Part shown: positions 8,349-16,530 of the stretch, in pieces
Layout of the letters: every line of letters begins with the position of its first letter
How positions within the stretch are numbered: the stretch's first letter is position 1
DNA from: RYN-230 sp963717125
GTDB taxonomy: Bacteria; Actinomycetota; Actinomycetes; Streptosporangiales; Streptosporangiaceae
Assembly (NCBI GenBank): GCA_963717125.1
Contig: CAVQVG010000019.1
Location: 186,001 to 250,000, forward strand
Direction: 5' to 3'
Length of the DNA stretch: 64,000 nt
Notes under the pieces: generated by a model
Databases searched by the model: none
What the model was told of the DNA's origin: nothing
The model's input: only the letters and a program-made list of their open reading frames with translations
Translations under genes and position numbers: made by a program

Positions 8349-10758
8349 TCACTGGCCAGCGGTTTTGCGGTTGACCCGGGTCCGGCGGCCCGGCCGGGCC
8401 GGGGCCTCATCTTGGCGCTGCGGTGCCCGGCCCTGAGGCTGCGGGGGGCGCGGCCGGACCGGCAGGTCCGGGATGGGGCAGGACTGCGGCCCGGCGTCGG
8501 TCACGGTGACCGGCTGGCCGTAATGCTCGATCTCGATGGGCTGGCCGCCGTCGTCCAGCACGTAGCTGGCCTCGGTCGGCAGCACGTTGACCCGCAGGGA
8601 CCCGCCGCGCAGGCAGAGCGTGAAGCTGAGCCGGGTCAGCGCGGGTGGCAGCCGCGGCGCGAAGCTGGGCAGCTGGCCCATCCGGCAGCGCATCCCGCCG
8701 TAGCCGGCCACCAGCCCCATCCACGTCCCGGCCAGCGCGGCGAGATGCAGCCCGTCCCTGGTGTTGTGTTCCAGGTCGGCCAGGTCCATAAGGGCCGTTT
8801 CGGTCAGGTAGTCGTGGGCCAGGTCGAGGTGGCCGGTCTCGGCCGCGATGACGGCCTGGGCGGACGCGGACAAGGATGAGTCCCGGACGGTGAGCGCCTC
8901 GTAGTAGACGAAGTTGCGCACCTTCTCCTCGGCGGTGAACGCGTCCGAGCACAGCTGCATAGCCAGGATCAGGTCAGCCTGCTTGACCACCTGCTTGCGG
9001 TACAGGTCGAAGTAGGGGTAGTGGTTGAGCAGCGGGTAGGCGTGCGCCGGGGTGCCGGCGAAATCCCAGACCTGGTGCTGGGTGAACCCTTCGGCCTGCG
9101 GGTGCACGCCCAGTTTCTCGTCGTAGGGCAGCAGCATGCCGTCGGCGGCGGCCCGCCAGGCGGCGATCTCGTCGGCCGAAACGTGCAGGTGCCGGGCCCG
9201 GGCCGGGTACCGTTCGGCCACATCCGCGGCCGCCTGCAGGTTCTGCCGGGCCATCAGGTTGGTGAATACGTTGTTGTCAGCGATGGCGCTGTACTCGTCC
9301 GGCCCGGTGACCCCGTCGATGCGGAACGTGCCGGAGTCGTCCAGGTGGCCCAGCGACTGCCACAGCCGCGCCGTTTCCACCAGCAGGTCGTGCCCGATGG
9401 TCCGGGCGAACTGCTCGTCGCCGGTGGCGTCCACGTAGCGGACCGCGGCCGCGGCGATGTCCGCGTTCACGTGGAACGCGGCCGTGCCGGCCGGCCAGTA
9501 GCTGGAGCATTCCTCGCCGGCGATGGTGCGCCACGGGAACGACGCGCCGCGCAGGCCGAGCTGGCGGGCCCGCTCGGTGGCCCGGGGCAGCGTGCTGTGC
9601 CGCCAGCGCAGCTCGTGCGCGGCGGCGTCCGGGGTGGTGTAGGTGAGCACCGGGAGCACGTAGGTCTCGGCGTCCCAGAACGTGTGCCCGTCGTAGCCGT
9701 TGCCGGACAGTCCCTTGGCCGGGATCGGCCGGCCCTCGGCGCGCGCCCCCGCCTGCAGCACGTGGAAAATGCCGAACCGGACCGCCTGCTGGATCTGGTC
9801 GTCGCCGTCCAGCTCCACGTCGGCGCGATTCCAGAAATCGTCCAGGTAACCGCGCTGCTCGGTGCACAGCGCATCCCAGCCGGACTCCGCCGAGACCAGC
9901 AGCGCACCCTCGACCTGGTCGCGCAGCGCGGGCCGGGACCGGACCGCCGACCAGCCGTAGCCGACGAACTTGACCAGGTTGAACTGCTGGCCCTGGTTGC
10001 AGCCGGCCGCCCACGGTCAGCCGGGCCAGGTCCGGCCGGGTCTCGCAGGACTGGTACAAGTGCGCGTCGCAGAACACCCGGTGCTCCATGGTGGCGCACA
10101 TGGTCAGGTCGCTGTTCCGGGTCCGGTGCATCAGCCCGGCCCGTTGGCCACTGGAGCCGTGCTCCAGCGCTTCCAGCGGCGCCTCCAGCGTGGCCGCGAC
10201 CCGGGGATCACCGCTGACCGGGGGCAGCTGCTCGTTGGCCACCAGTTCGGACTGGAGCACCACCCGGACCGGGCCGTCCAGCGACTCGACGTGATAGTTG
10301 ATGGCCGCGATCGAGCGCTGGGTGAACGAGACCAGCCGGACCGAGGTGACCCGTACCGCCCGGCCGGCCGGGGACACCCACTCCGCCCGGCGGGTCAGCG
10401 TGCCGGCCCGGAAGTCCAGCACCCGCTCGTGCCGCAGCAGCTGGCCGTAGCGCACGTCGAACGGCTCGTCGTCGACTAGCAGCCGGATCACCTTGCCGTT
10501 GGTGACGTCGATCATCGTCTGACCGGACTCCGGGTAGCCGAAGCCCGCCTCCGCGTAGGGCAGCGGGCGCAGCTCGTACACCCCGTTCAGGTACGTCCCC
10601 GGCAGGCCGTGCGGCTCGCCCTCGTCCAGGTTCCCGCGCCAGCCGATATGCCCGTTGGCCAGGGCGAACAACGATTCGGTCTGGGCCAGCATGCCGTGGT
10701 GCAGCTCGGTCTCGCGCAGGCACCACGGGTTGACCGGGAAGGATGGATGTTTGATCAT
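8349..10758 (-). CDS. GH65-family disaccharide phosphorylase/hydrolase (frame broken once)
   Basis: About 800 residues in two overlapping frames. The first (from ATG 10758) carries the N-terminal beta-sandwich: WCLRETELHHGMLAQTESLF, ALANGHIGWRGNLDEGEP. The second (ending 8349) carries the (alpha/alpha)6 catalytic part: GYDGHTFWDAETYVLP, then VTGPDEYSAIADNNVFTN with the expected catalytic Glu of the PDEY motif. The frames join cleanly as VGxGCNQGQQFNLVKFVGYGWSAVR if one base is dropped near 10001-10010. GH65 enzymes phosphorolyse maltose, trehalose or kojibiose to beta-glucose 1-phosphate. The gene overlaps by 4 bp a beta-phosphoglucomutase-like HAD gene that would process that product. Exact substrate unknown. 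Mycobacterial otsB1-type proteins fuse the same two modules. Confidence 0.85.
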
Positions 10759-11519
10759 CGGTCCGCCATCAGGTCGGCCAGGTCGCTGACCACGACGTCG
10801 GCGCCGGCCGCGTGCAGCGCGTCGGCCTGGCCGACCCGGTCCACGCCGACCACGTAGCCGAACTGGCCGGCCCGGCCCGCGGCCACCCCGGCCAGCGCGT
10901 CCTCGTAGACCACCGCGGCGTCCGGCGGCACGCCGAGCGCCCGGGCCGCGGCCAGGTAGGTGTCCGGCGCCGGCTTGCCCGCCAGGTGCTGCTGCGCGCC
11001 CACCACGCCGTCCACGACCGCGCCGAACATGCCGGTGAGGCCGGCCGAGGCGAGCACGCTGGCGCAGTTGGCGCTGGAGGTGACCACGGCCCGGCGCAGC
11101 CCGGCCGCGATCACCGCGTGCAGGTAACGCACCGAGCCCGGGTAGGGCTTGACGCCATCCTGGGCCATCCGGCGCAGCACGATCTCGTTCTTCAGGTTGC
11201 TCAGCCCCGCTATGGTCAGCTTCCCCGGCTCGTCGTCCGCGCTGCCCTCGGGCAACTCGATCCCCCGGGACTCCAGGAACGATCGCGTGCCGTCGGTCCG
11301 CGGCTTGCCGTCCACGTAGTTGTCATAGTCGGCCACCGCGTCGAACGGGGCAAGCTGCGCTCCGGTCCGCTCCCCCCACTCGCGGAGGAAACCGTCGAAC
11401 ATCTCCTTCCAGGCGGCCGCGTGCACCACGGCCGTCTGGGTGAGTACGCCGTCGAGGTCGAACAGGCAGGCCCGGCTCTGCGCCGGGATACCAAGATCAC
11501 TTCTTATGCTCACGGGCAC
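10755..11519 (-). CDS. HAD-superfamily hydrolase, beta-phosphoglucomutase-like
   Basis: 254 residues with the HAD motifs in order: CLFDLDGVLTQT (motif I, DxD), VVTSSAN (motif II), the Lys in AGKPAPDTYLAA (motif III) and VVYEDALAGVAAGRAG (motif IV). The cap region QDGVKPYPGSVRYLHAV and the overall order match the beta-PGM family. It is the upstream partner of the GH65 gene (ATGA-type overlap), so the inferred role is converting beta-glucose 1-phosphate to glucose 6-phosphate. GTG 11519 and GTG 11513 are both possible starts. The 75-bp gap to the divergent Nudix gene must hold both promoters. Confidence 0.88.
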   Translation of the reverse strand: MPVSIRSDLGIPAQSRACLFDLDGVLTQTAVVHAAAWKEMFDGFLREWGERTGAQLAPFDAVADYDNYVDGKPRTDGTRSFLESRGIELPEGSADDEPGKLTIAGLSNLKNEIVLRRMAQDGVKPYPGSVRYLHAVIAAGLRRAVVTSSANCASVLASAGLTGMFGAVVDGVVGAQQHLAGKPAPDTYLAAARALGVPPDAAVVYEDALAGVAAGRAGQFGYVVGVDRVGQADALHAAGADVVVSDLADLMADR

Positions 11520-11594
11520 GCGATCAGCTTAGAGTCCGGACGCGCGGCTGGGGAGAGCGGGCTGTCGCGCCGCTCGCGGCCGTCGCCCCGTAGC

Positions 11595-12110
11595 GTGGCT
11601 GACGTGACCGCCGCCGAGCACCCCAACGACGCTGCTCCGCCGCTGCCCGCCATCCCGGCCTCCGCCGGGGCACTGATCTTCGATCGGGCAGGCCGGCTGC
11701 TCATCCTCAACCCGGTCTACAAGTCGGGCTGGACCATCCCAGGCGGGGTGATGGAGGCGGACGGCGAAACCCCGTGGGCCGCCTGCCGCCGCGAGGTCCG
11801 CGAGGAATGCGGCCTTGACGTGCAGCGGGGCCGGCTGGCCTGCGTGGACTTCCGGCCCCCGCGGCCGGGCAAGCCGGGCGGCATGCGCTTCCTGTTCGAC
11901 TGCGGCCCGCTGCCCGAGCCGAGCCTGGCCCAGATCGTGCTGCAGCCCGAGGAGATCTCGGAGTACCGGCTGCTGCCGGTGCCCGAGGCGCTGGACCTGT
12001 TGCGCAAGCCGATCCGGCGGCGGGTCCGGGCGGCCCGCCGTGGCACCGGGACCCGCTACCTGGAAGACGGCCGCCCGGTGCCCGGCATCGGGTTATCCGC
12101 ACGGTCCTGA
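11595..12110 (+). CDS. Nudix hydrolase
   Basis: About 171 residues. The Nudix box is intact: GGVMEADGETPWAACRREVR then EECGL, matching G-x5-E-x7-R-E-U-x-E-E-x-G-U, the Mg-binding helix that cleaves nucleoside diphosphate-X bonds. It is preceded by the usual strand SAGALIFDRAGRLLILNPVY. The tail RRRVRAARRGTGTRYLEDGR is basic. The frame is open far upstream but has no leader there; GTG 11595 or GTG 11604 fit the gap to the divergent HAD gene, with no strong ribosome site, so the transcript may be nearly leaderless. Substrate unknown. Confidence 0.85.
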   Translation: MADVTAAEHPNDAAPPLPAIPASAGALIFDRAGRLLILNPVYKSGWTIPGGVMEADGETPWAACRREVREECGLDVQRGRLACVDFRPPRPGKPGGMRFLFDCGPLPEPSLAQIVLQPEEISEYRLLPVPEALDLLRKPIRRRVRAARRGTGTRYLEDGRPVPGIGLSARS

Positions 12111-12189
12111 GGACAGGTTGGACGGCTTGGCGTTTTGCCACTAATGTCCGAGTCCACCGACTGTGACGAGTTCCCGGGGGATCGGCATC

Positions 12190-13281
12190 ATGGCGAGTCT
12201 CACCCGCAGGCTGGGCGGCCCGGTCGCGGCCACCGGCCTGGCACTGGCGTTAGGCATAATCTGCCCGGCGGGTCCGGCGCGGGCGGCCAGCGCGAGCGGC
12301 TGGCAGCGCGTCTACCGGAACAGCGCCAAGACGCAGAACATCCTGTACGGCATGGCCGCGCTGAGCGCCAGCGATCAATGGGCCGTCGGGGTGTGGGGGA
12401 AGAGCGCGCTGGTCATGCACGGGACCGGCAGCCGGTGGAGCCGGGTGACCGTGCCCGGCCAGGCCGGAGCCGCGCTGTTCCAGGTGACCGGGACGTCGGC
12501 GGGCAACGTGTGGGCGTTCGGGAACCGGGACGGCGGCAGCGTGGGGGTGATCCTGCGGTACGACGGCACGAGCTGGCAGAGCGTGCCGCCGCCGGCCGGG
12601 GTGGTGCCGGACGAGGCCGCCGTGATCAGCCGCACGGACGTGTGGATCGGTGGCCAGGAGGGGTGCACCGGATCGGGTGCCAGCGCCTCCTGCACCACGG
12701 ACATGTACCAGTGGAACGGCGCCCAGTGGAGCCAGCAGTACACCGTGCCGGCGCTGGTCAACGCGATGTCCGGGTCAGCGCCGGGCAACGTCTGGGCGGT
12801 CGCCGAGACCGGCACGACCTCGCTGCCCGGGCCGTACAGCCTGGCCGCGTACCGGTGGTCTGGCAGCGCCTGGACCGCGGTGTCGATGCCGCATCCGCGG
12901 GCCACCGGCCCGCCGGACATCACCGTCGGCTCGCGGCGCAACGTGTGGCTGTACGCCTGGCAGGCCAAGAAGTCGCGGCGTGGCTTCCTGCTGCACTGGA
13001 CCGGGTCGGCGTGGCACGAAGACGTCGCGCCCGCCAACCTGCCCACCGAGGATGGGCTGGTCACCGACGGCAGCGGCGGCGTGTGGGCCGGCGCACTGGC
13101 GCACTGGACCGGCCGCCGCTGGGTGAACACCGTGCCCGGCCTGTCGTTCACCGGCACCGACGCGTTCGCGCTGCGCGGGCTGGCCCGGGTCCCGGGGCGC
13201 AGCACGCTGTGGGCGGCCGGCCAGGTGTCGCGAACCTCGACCAGTAAGGTCTGGGACAGCCTGACCGCCCGGTACCCCTGA
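12190..13281 (+). CDS. secreted beta-propeller-like protein of unknown function
   Basis: 363 residues. The first ~40 residues form a signal peptide (MASLTRRLGG, hydrophobic core, ending PARAAS). The mature protein has repeated blades with the pattern NVWAxG / DVWIGG / NVWAVAE / NVWLYAW, each preceded by a WxG-type strand such as RYDGTSWQS, YQWNGAQWSQ, YRWSGSAWTA and LHWTGSAWHE. These suggest a kelch/sialidase-like propeller of about six or seven blades. No catalytic motif was recognised. ATG 12190 is chosen over GTG 12163 because it begins the signal peptide directly. It converges with a USP gene 12 bp downstream. Confidence 0.78.
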   Translation: MASLTRRLGGPVAATGLALALGIICPAGPARAASASGWQRVYRNSAKTQNILYGMAALSASDQWAVGVWGKSALVMHGTGSRWSRVTVPGQAGAALFQVTGTSAGNVWAFGNRDGGSVGVILRYDGTSWQSVPPPAGVVPDEAAVISRTDVWIGGQEGCTGSGASASCTTDMYQWNGAQWSQQYTVPALVNAMSGSAPGNVWAVAETGTTSLPGPYSLAAYRWSGSAWTAVSMPHPRATGPPDITVGSRRNVWLYAWQAKKSRRGFLLHWTGSAWHEDVAPANLPTEDGLVTDGSGGVWAGALAHWTGRRWVNTVPGLSFTGTDAFALRGLARVPGRSTLWAAGQVSRTSTSKVWDSLTARYP

Positions 13282-13293
13282 GCCGGGGACCCG

Positions 13294-14136
13294 TTACTCG
13301 CCGGGGACGGAGACCACCGGGCCGTTCGCGTGGCTGAGCACCGAGTGGGTGATCGAGCCGACGCCGGGGCCGCGCCCCGCGCCGGTCGTGTGCCGGCCGA
13401 GCACGACCAGGTCGGCCCGGCCTGACGCGCCCGCCAGCACCCGGCCCGGATGCGCGTGCATGATCTCGGCGCTGGCCTTCACGTCGGGGTACTTCTCCCG
13501 CCAGCTGGCCAGCAGTCCGTCCAGGGTGCGCTGCTCCTCCTCCGGCGGCGTGTCGTGCCCGCCGAATGGGGACCGGGACCGGGCGTGCGTAAGGACCAGC
13601 CGCGCGTCGCGCAGCGCGGCTTCCTCGAACGCGAAGCCGAGCGCGGCCGCCGACTCCGCCGGGTCGCGCACGCCGACCACGATCTCGCGGTGCGCGGACA
13701 TCGTCTCCTCCCGCACCACCACCACCGGGCAGGCCGCGTTGGTGGCCGCGTACCGGCTCACCGAGCCGAGGATCAGCGCGGTGAACCCGCCGGCCCCACG
13801 CGAGCCGAGCACCAGCATCATCGCGTTCTGCCCGGCGTCCACCAGCGCGTTGGCGGGCGCCGCGTGCTCGACCAGCTCGGTCTCGACGGCCAGGCCGGGG
13901 GCAACCGCGGCGGCCTGGCTGGCCGCGGCGGTCAGCGCCTCGGTGCTCTCCTGCTCGATGTGGCCCGCCACGGTGTCGTGGGTGGCCGGATTCGGGCTCA
14001 TCCGCGGCGGCATCGACGCGATAGACAGGATGCGCAGCGACGTCCCGCGCAGCGCCGCCTCGCGGGCCGCCCATTCCACCGCCCGTATCGATTCCGGCGA
14101 GCCATCCGCCCCGGCGACCACTGGCTTCGCTGCCAT
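13294..14136 (-). CDS. universal stress protein with two UspA domains
   Basis: 280 residues in two tandem UspA domains. Domain 1 (about 1-145) contains PVVAGADGSPESIRAVEWA and the nucleotide loop GSRGAGGFTALILGSVSRYA. Domain 2 (about 150-280) begins EIVVGVRDPAESAAALGFA and has GRHTTGAGRGPGVGSITHSV. Both loops look competent for ATP. Two-domain USPs are typical of mycobacterial dormancy regulons. The ATG start at 14136 is followed upstream, at 97 bp, by a GGGAC-CAGG-GTCCC palindrome, the same arrangement as for the USP gene at 7430-8050. Confidence 0.92.
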   Translation of the reverse strand: MAAKPVVAGADGSPESIRAVEWAAREAALRGTSLRILSIASMPPRMSPNPATHDTVAGHIEQESTEALTAAASQAAAVAPGLAVETELVEHAAPANALVDAGQNAMMLVLGSRGAGGFTALILGSVSRYAATNAACPVVVVREETMSAHREIVVGVRDPAESAAALGFAFEEAALRDARLVLTHARSRSPFGGHDTPPEEEQRTLDGLLASWREKYPDVKASAEIMHAHPGRVLAGASGRADLVVLGRHTTGAGRGPGVGSITHSVLSHANGPVVSVPGE

Positions 14137-14232
14137 GCGTCCTCCTCAAACCCCGGTGATTCCTGGTGTAGCTGATACCCATCCTGGCCCGTGCTGCTGC
14201 ACGAGGCGAGAGACAACCACCCGGGGCGCGGC

Positions 14233-14246
14233 GGGACCAGGGTCCC
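14233..14246 (-). promoter_or_regulatory. DosR/DevR-like box upstream of two-domain USP gene
   Basis: GGGAC-CAGG-GTCCC (14233-14246), a perfect 5+5 palindrome with 4-bp spacer, 97 bp upstream of the USP start at 14136. It lies in a 337-bp gene-free stretch (14137-14473) that otherwise contains only GC-rich DNA with further GTCCC half-sites (for example 14251-14255) and no recognisable gene or hairpin terminator. Confidence 0.48.
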
Positions 14247-14473
14247 GGGGTCCCGGGTCTAAAGGCCCTGTCGGCGGGCTGGCCGGGCGAGCAGCGTTGG
14301 GCTGTGTCACCCGCCGCGCGGGTGCAGAGCGGTGGCAGGCCTGCTGGGGGCGGGCCGGGACACGCGGTCTCGTGGGACCGCATGACCCACCGTCGTCACG
14401 GCGGGGCCCGGCTTCGGCGCCACGCTGGGCCTTCGCGCGGCGGGTGTCTCGCGTGCCCGCACCGGGCGCCTGA

Positions 14474-15688
14474 TCAGCCCAGCAGGGCGCGGCGGTGCTG
14501 CCAGGCCAGCCGGAGCAGCGCGGCCCCGGCGGTCTGCATGGGCTCCGCGCCGCCGGTGAACCGGGCCACGGTATCCGCGGTGAACGGGATGGCCGCCGAC
14601 CCGTTCTCGGTGACGACCCGGCCTTCCGCGTTGGCCGAGACCAGGTCACGGAACAGGACATCGAAGACGGCGCTGTCGAACACGGCGACGGTGAGCAGGT
14701 CGGTGGCCAGCGTCAGCGGGTCCACGCCGAGGCCGACGCAGTGCACCCGGAGCGTGCCCGCGGCCCGGGCGCCGGCCAGCTCGCGGGCGAACGGCCACTG
14801 GTCGTAGTCCAGGATGCCGTCGCGGGTGGGGTAGTCCTCCGAGCCGCCGAGGAGTTCTTCGCTGAACTCCCGGGTCATGCAGTGCCACAGGCTGAAGTCG
14901 GCCTGCTGGGCGGCGGGCCGGTCGGTCACCGGCTGGAAAATGCCGGCGGGCATGACCTGGTAGGCGCCGCCGGCGTGGTTCACCCGGGCCGGGTCGCGCC
15001 AGTGCAGCAGGAACGACGCCGCACCGTCCGGCGCCCGGCGCAGCGTCAGGGTGGTGACCGCGGTGAGCGCGGTGCGCTGGCTCAGCTCGCACGGGTCGCC
15101 GAGCGCGGCGCGCAGCGGCAGGTCAGCCAGGCGGACCGGGCCGGGGCCGGCCGCCCGGTCCTGGCTGGCCGCCTGGTCCGGGCCGGGGCCGGCCGCCCCG
15201 TGCGGCCCGGCCGCCCGGTCCCGGGCGGCGGCCAGCTCGTGGGCCACGGCGTGGCCCAGGTTCGTCGCGTCGAAGTACCGGGCCGGGCCCATGGTGAGCC
15301 GGGCCGGGGAGCGCAGGGTGGCGTCCAGCAGCCGGTAGCAGACCCGGTTCTGGAACAGGGCCGGCGGGTCCACCACCGCCACCGCCGTCGCGTAGCTGGC
15401 GAACGGGCCGCCCGGCGCGTGCTGCGGGAGCAGGTGCGCCGCCGCGGCCGCGGTGGCGTCGGTGCGCGGGGCCGGCGGGGCCCCGGTCCAGCGCAGGGTT
15501 ATCCCGGCCAGCTCGACCGGGGCGGCGGGCAGCCACTCCGGCCGGCACAGCAGGTCGGTGCCGGCCGCCCGGGTCGCGCCCGGATACAGCCGGGCCGCTT
15601 GCGTGGCCAGGGCCAGCCGGTGCTCATTGACCAGGCGCCGGACCTGGCGCCAGCGTGCCGCGGTCTCCGTCATCCAGGAGATCTTCAC
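14474..15688 (-). CDS. uncharacterised protein with Nudix-like segment
   Basis: 404 residues, function not recognised. The N-terminal part contains RRLVNEHRLALATQAARLYP and PEWLPAAPVELAGITLRW. The centre has ALFQNRVCYRLLD and a TMGPARYFDATNLGHAVAHE region. The C-terminal half contains WHCMTREFSEELLGGSEDY, which resembles the REx2EExG core of a Nudix box, followed by VHCVGLGVDPLTLATDLLTV. A Gly/Pro/Ala-rich insertion (AAGPHGAAGPGPDQAASQD) interrupts the middle. I recall similar proteins in streptomycetes, sometimes fused to a DNA-binding domain; none is evident here. GTG 15688 and ATG 15673 are both possible starts. It stands alone, divergent from the FMN reductase gene. Confidence 0.75.
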   Translation of the reverse strand: MKISWMTETAARWRQVRRLVNEHRLALATQAARLYPGATRAAGTDLLCRPEWLPAAPVELAGITLRWTGAPPAPRTDATAAAAAHLLPQHAPGGPFASYATAVAVVDPPALFQNRVCYRLLDATLRSPARLTMGPARYFDATNLGHAVAHELAAARDRAAGPHGAAGPGPDQAASQDRAAGPGPVRLADLPLRAALGDPCELSQRTALTAVTTLTLRRAPDGAASFLLHWRDPARVNHAGGAYQVMPAGIFQPVTDRPAAQQADFSLWHCMTREFSEELLGGSEDYPTRDGILDYDQWPFARELAGARAAGTLRVHCVGLGVDPLTLATDLLTVAVFDSAVFDVLFRDLVSANAEGRVVTENGSAAIPFTADTVARFTGGAEPMQTAGAALLRLAWQHRRALLG

Positions 15689-15823
15689 ACACCGCCGTTA
15701 GCCGGATCACGGTTACTCATACATGGGATAACCAGAAGCACGGCGCCGCCCGGAATAGCTGGCTCGCTCCCTACGCTAAGGGGCAGCGTGCTGGAGCCCT
15801 CATCCCCGTCAGGAGTCACCCCC

Positions 15824-16459
15824 GTGCCCAAGCCCCTGCTTGAGATCATCATTTGCAGTACCCGTCCCGGCCGGGTGGGCCCGGCCGTCGGCGAGTGGAT
15901 CACCGCGACCGCCGAGGCGGACGGCCGCTTCGACGTGGCGGTCGTCAACCTGGCCGAGGTCAACCTGCCGATGTTCGACGAGCCCCGGCACCCCCGGTTC
16001 CGGGAGTACGAGCACCAGCACACCAGGGACTGGAGCGCGGTCATCGACCGGGCGGACGCGTTCATCTTCGTCGTGCCGGAGTACAACTACGGCTACAACG
16101 CGGCGACCAAGAACGCGATCGACTACCTGAACCATGAGTGGAAGTACAAGCCGGTTGGTTTTGCCAGCTACGGCGGCATAGCCGCGGGCACCCGGGCGGT
16201 GCAGCAGCTCAAGCAGGTGATGACGACCCTCAAGATGGTGCCGCTGTTCGAGGCGGTGAACATCCCGTTCGTGCAGCAGTTCCTGGACGCGGGCAAGCGG
16301 TTCCAGCCGAACGAGGTGCTGACCGAGGCGGCCGCCGCCATGCTGGACGAACTGGGCCGGCTGGCCGCCACCCTCCGGCCGCTGCGGATCCCCGAGCGGC
16401 CCGAGCCGGCCGAGCCGGAAACCGAGGACATCGACCCCGACGACGAGCCCGCCCGCTGA
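15824..16459 (+). CDS. NADPH-dependent FMN reductase family protein
   Basis: 211-residue flavodoxin-fold protein. The FMN phosphate loop is IIICSTRPGRVGPAVGEWI and the second flavin contact is VVPEYNYGYNAATKNAIDYL. The central FASYGGIAAGTRAVQQLKQV is typical of the YieF/ArsH-like NAD(P)H:quinone or FMN reductase family. GTG 15824 is chosen because AGGAG at 15811-15815 lies 8 nt upstream. The acidic C-terminal tail (PEPAEPETEDIDPDDEPAR) is unusual for the family and probably disordered. It converges on the 5-oxoprolinase-like gene. Confidence 0.88.
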   Translation: MPKPLLEIIICSTRPGRVGPAVGEWITATAEADGRFDVAVVNLAEVNLPMFDEPRHPRFREYEHQHTRDWSAVIDRADAFIFVVPEYNYGYNAATKNAIDYLNHEWKYKPVGFASYGGIAAGTRAVQQLKQVMTTLKMVPLFEAVNIPFVQQFLDAGKRFQPNEVLTEAAAAMLDELGRLAATLRPLRIPERPEPAEPETEDIDPDDEPAR

Positions 16460-16478
16460 CCGGCCGCCCGGCGGCCAC

Positions 16479-16530
16479 GGCGCGGCCAGCGGCTGCGGCG
16501 CGGCCAGCGGCTACGGCGCGGCCGGCGGGC
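16479..16530. repeat. 18-bp GGCGCGGCCAGCGGCTRC tandem repeat across a stop codon
   Basis: Units at 16479-16496 and 16497-16514 differ at one base; a partial third unit follows. The array covers the last codons and stop of the minus-strand 5-oxoprolinase gene and the convergent junction with the FMN reductase gene. It looks like replication slippage. Confidence 0.55.

Noticed and set aside
12190..13281. Sialidase or other propeller enzyme
   Set aside because: Repeats lack the SxDxGxxW Asp-box and no catalytic residues could be assigned; left as a propeller-like secreted protein.
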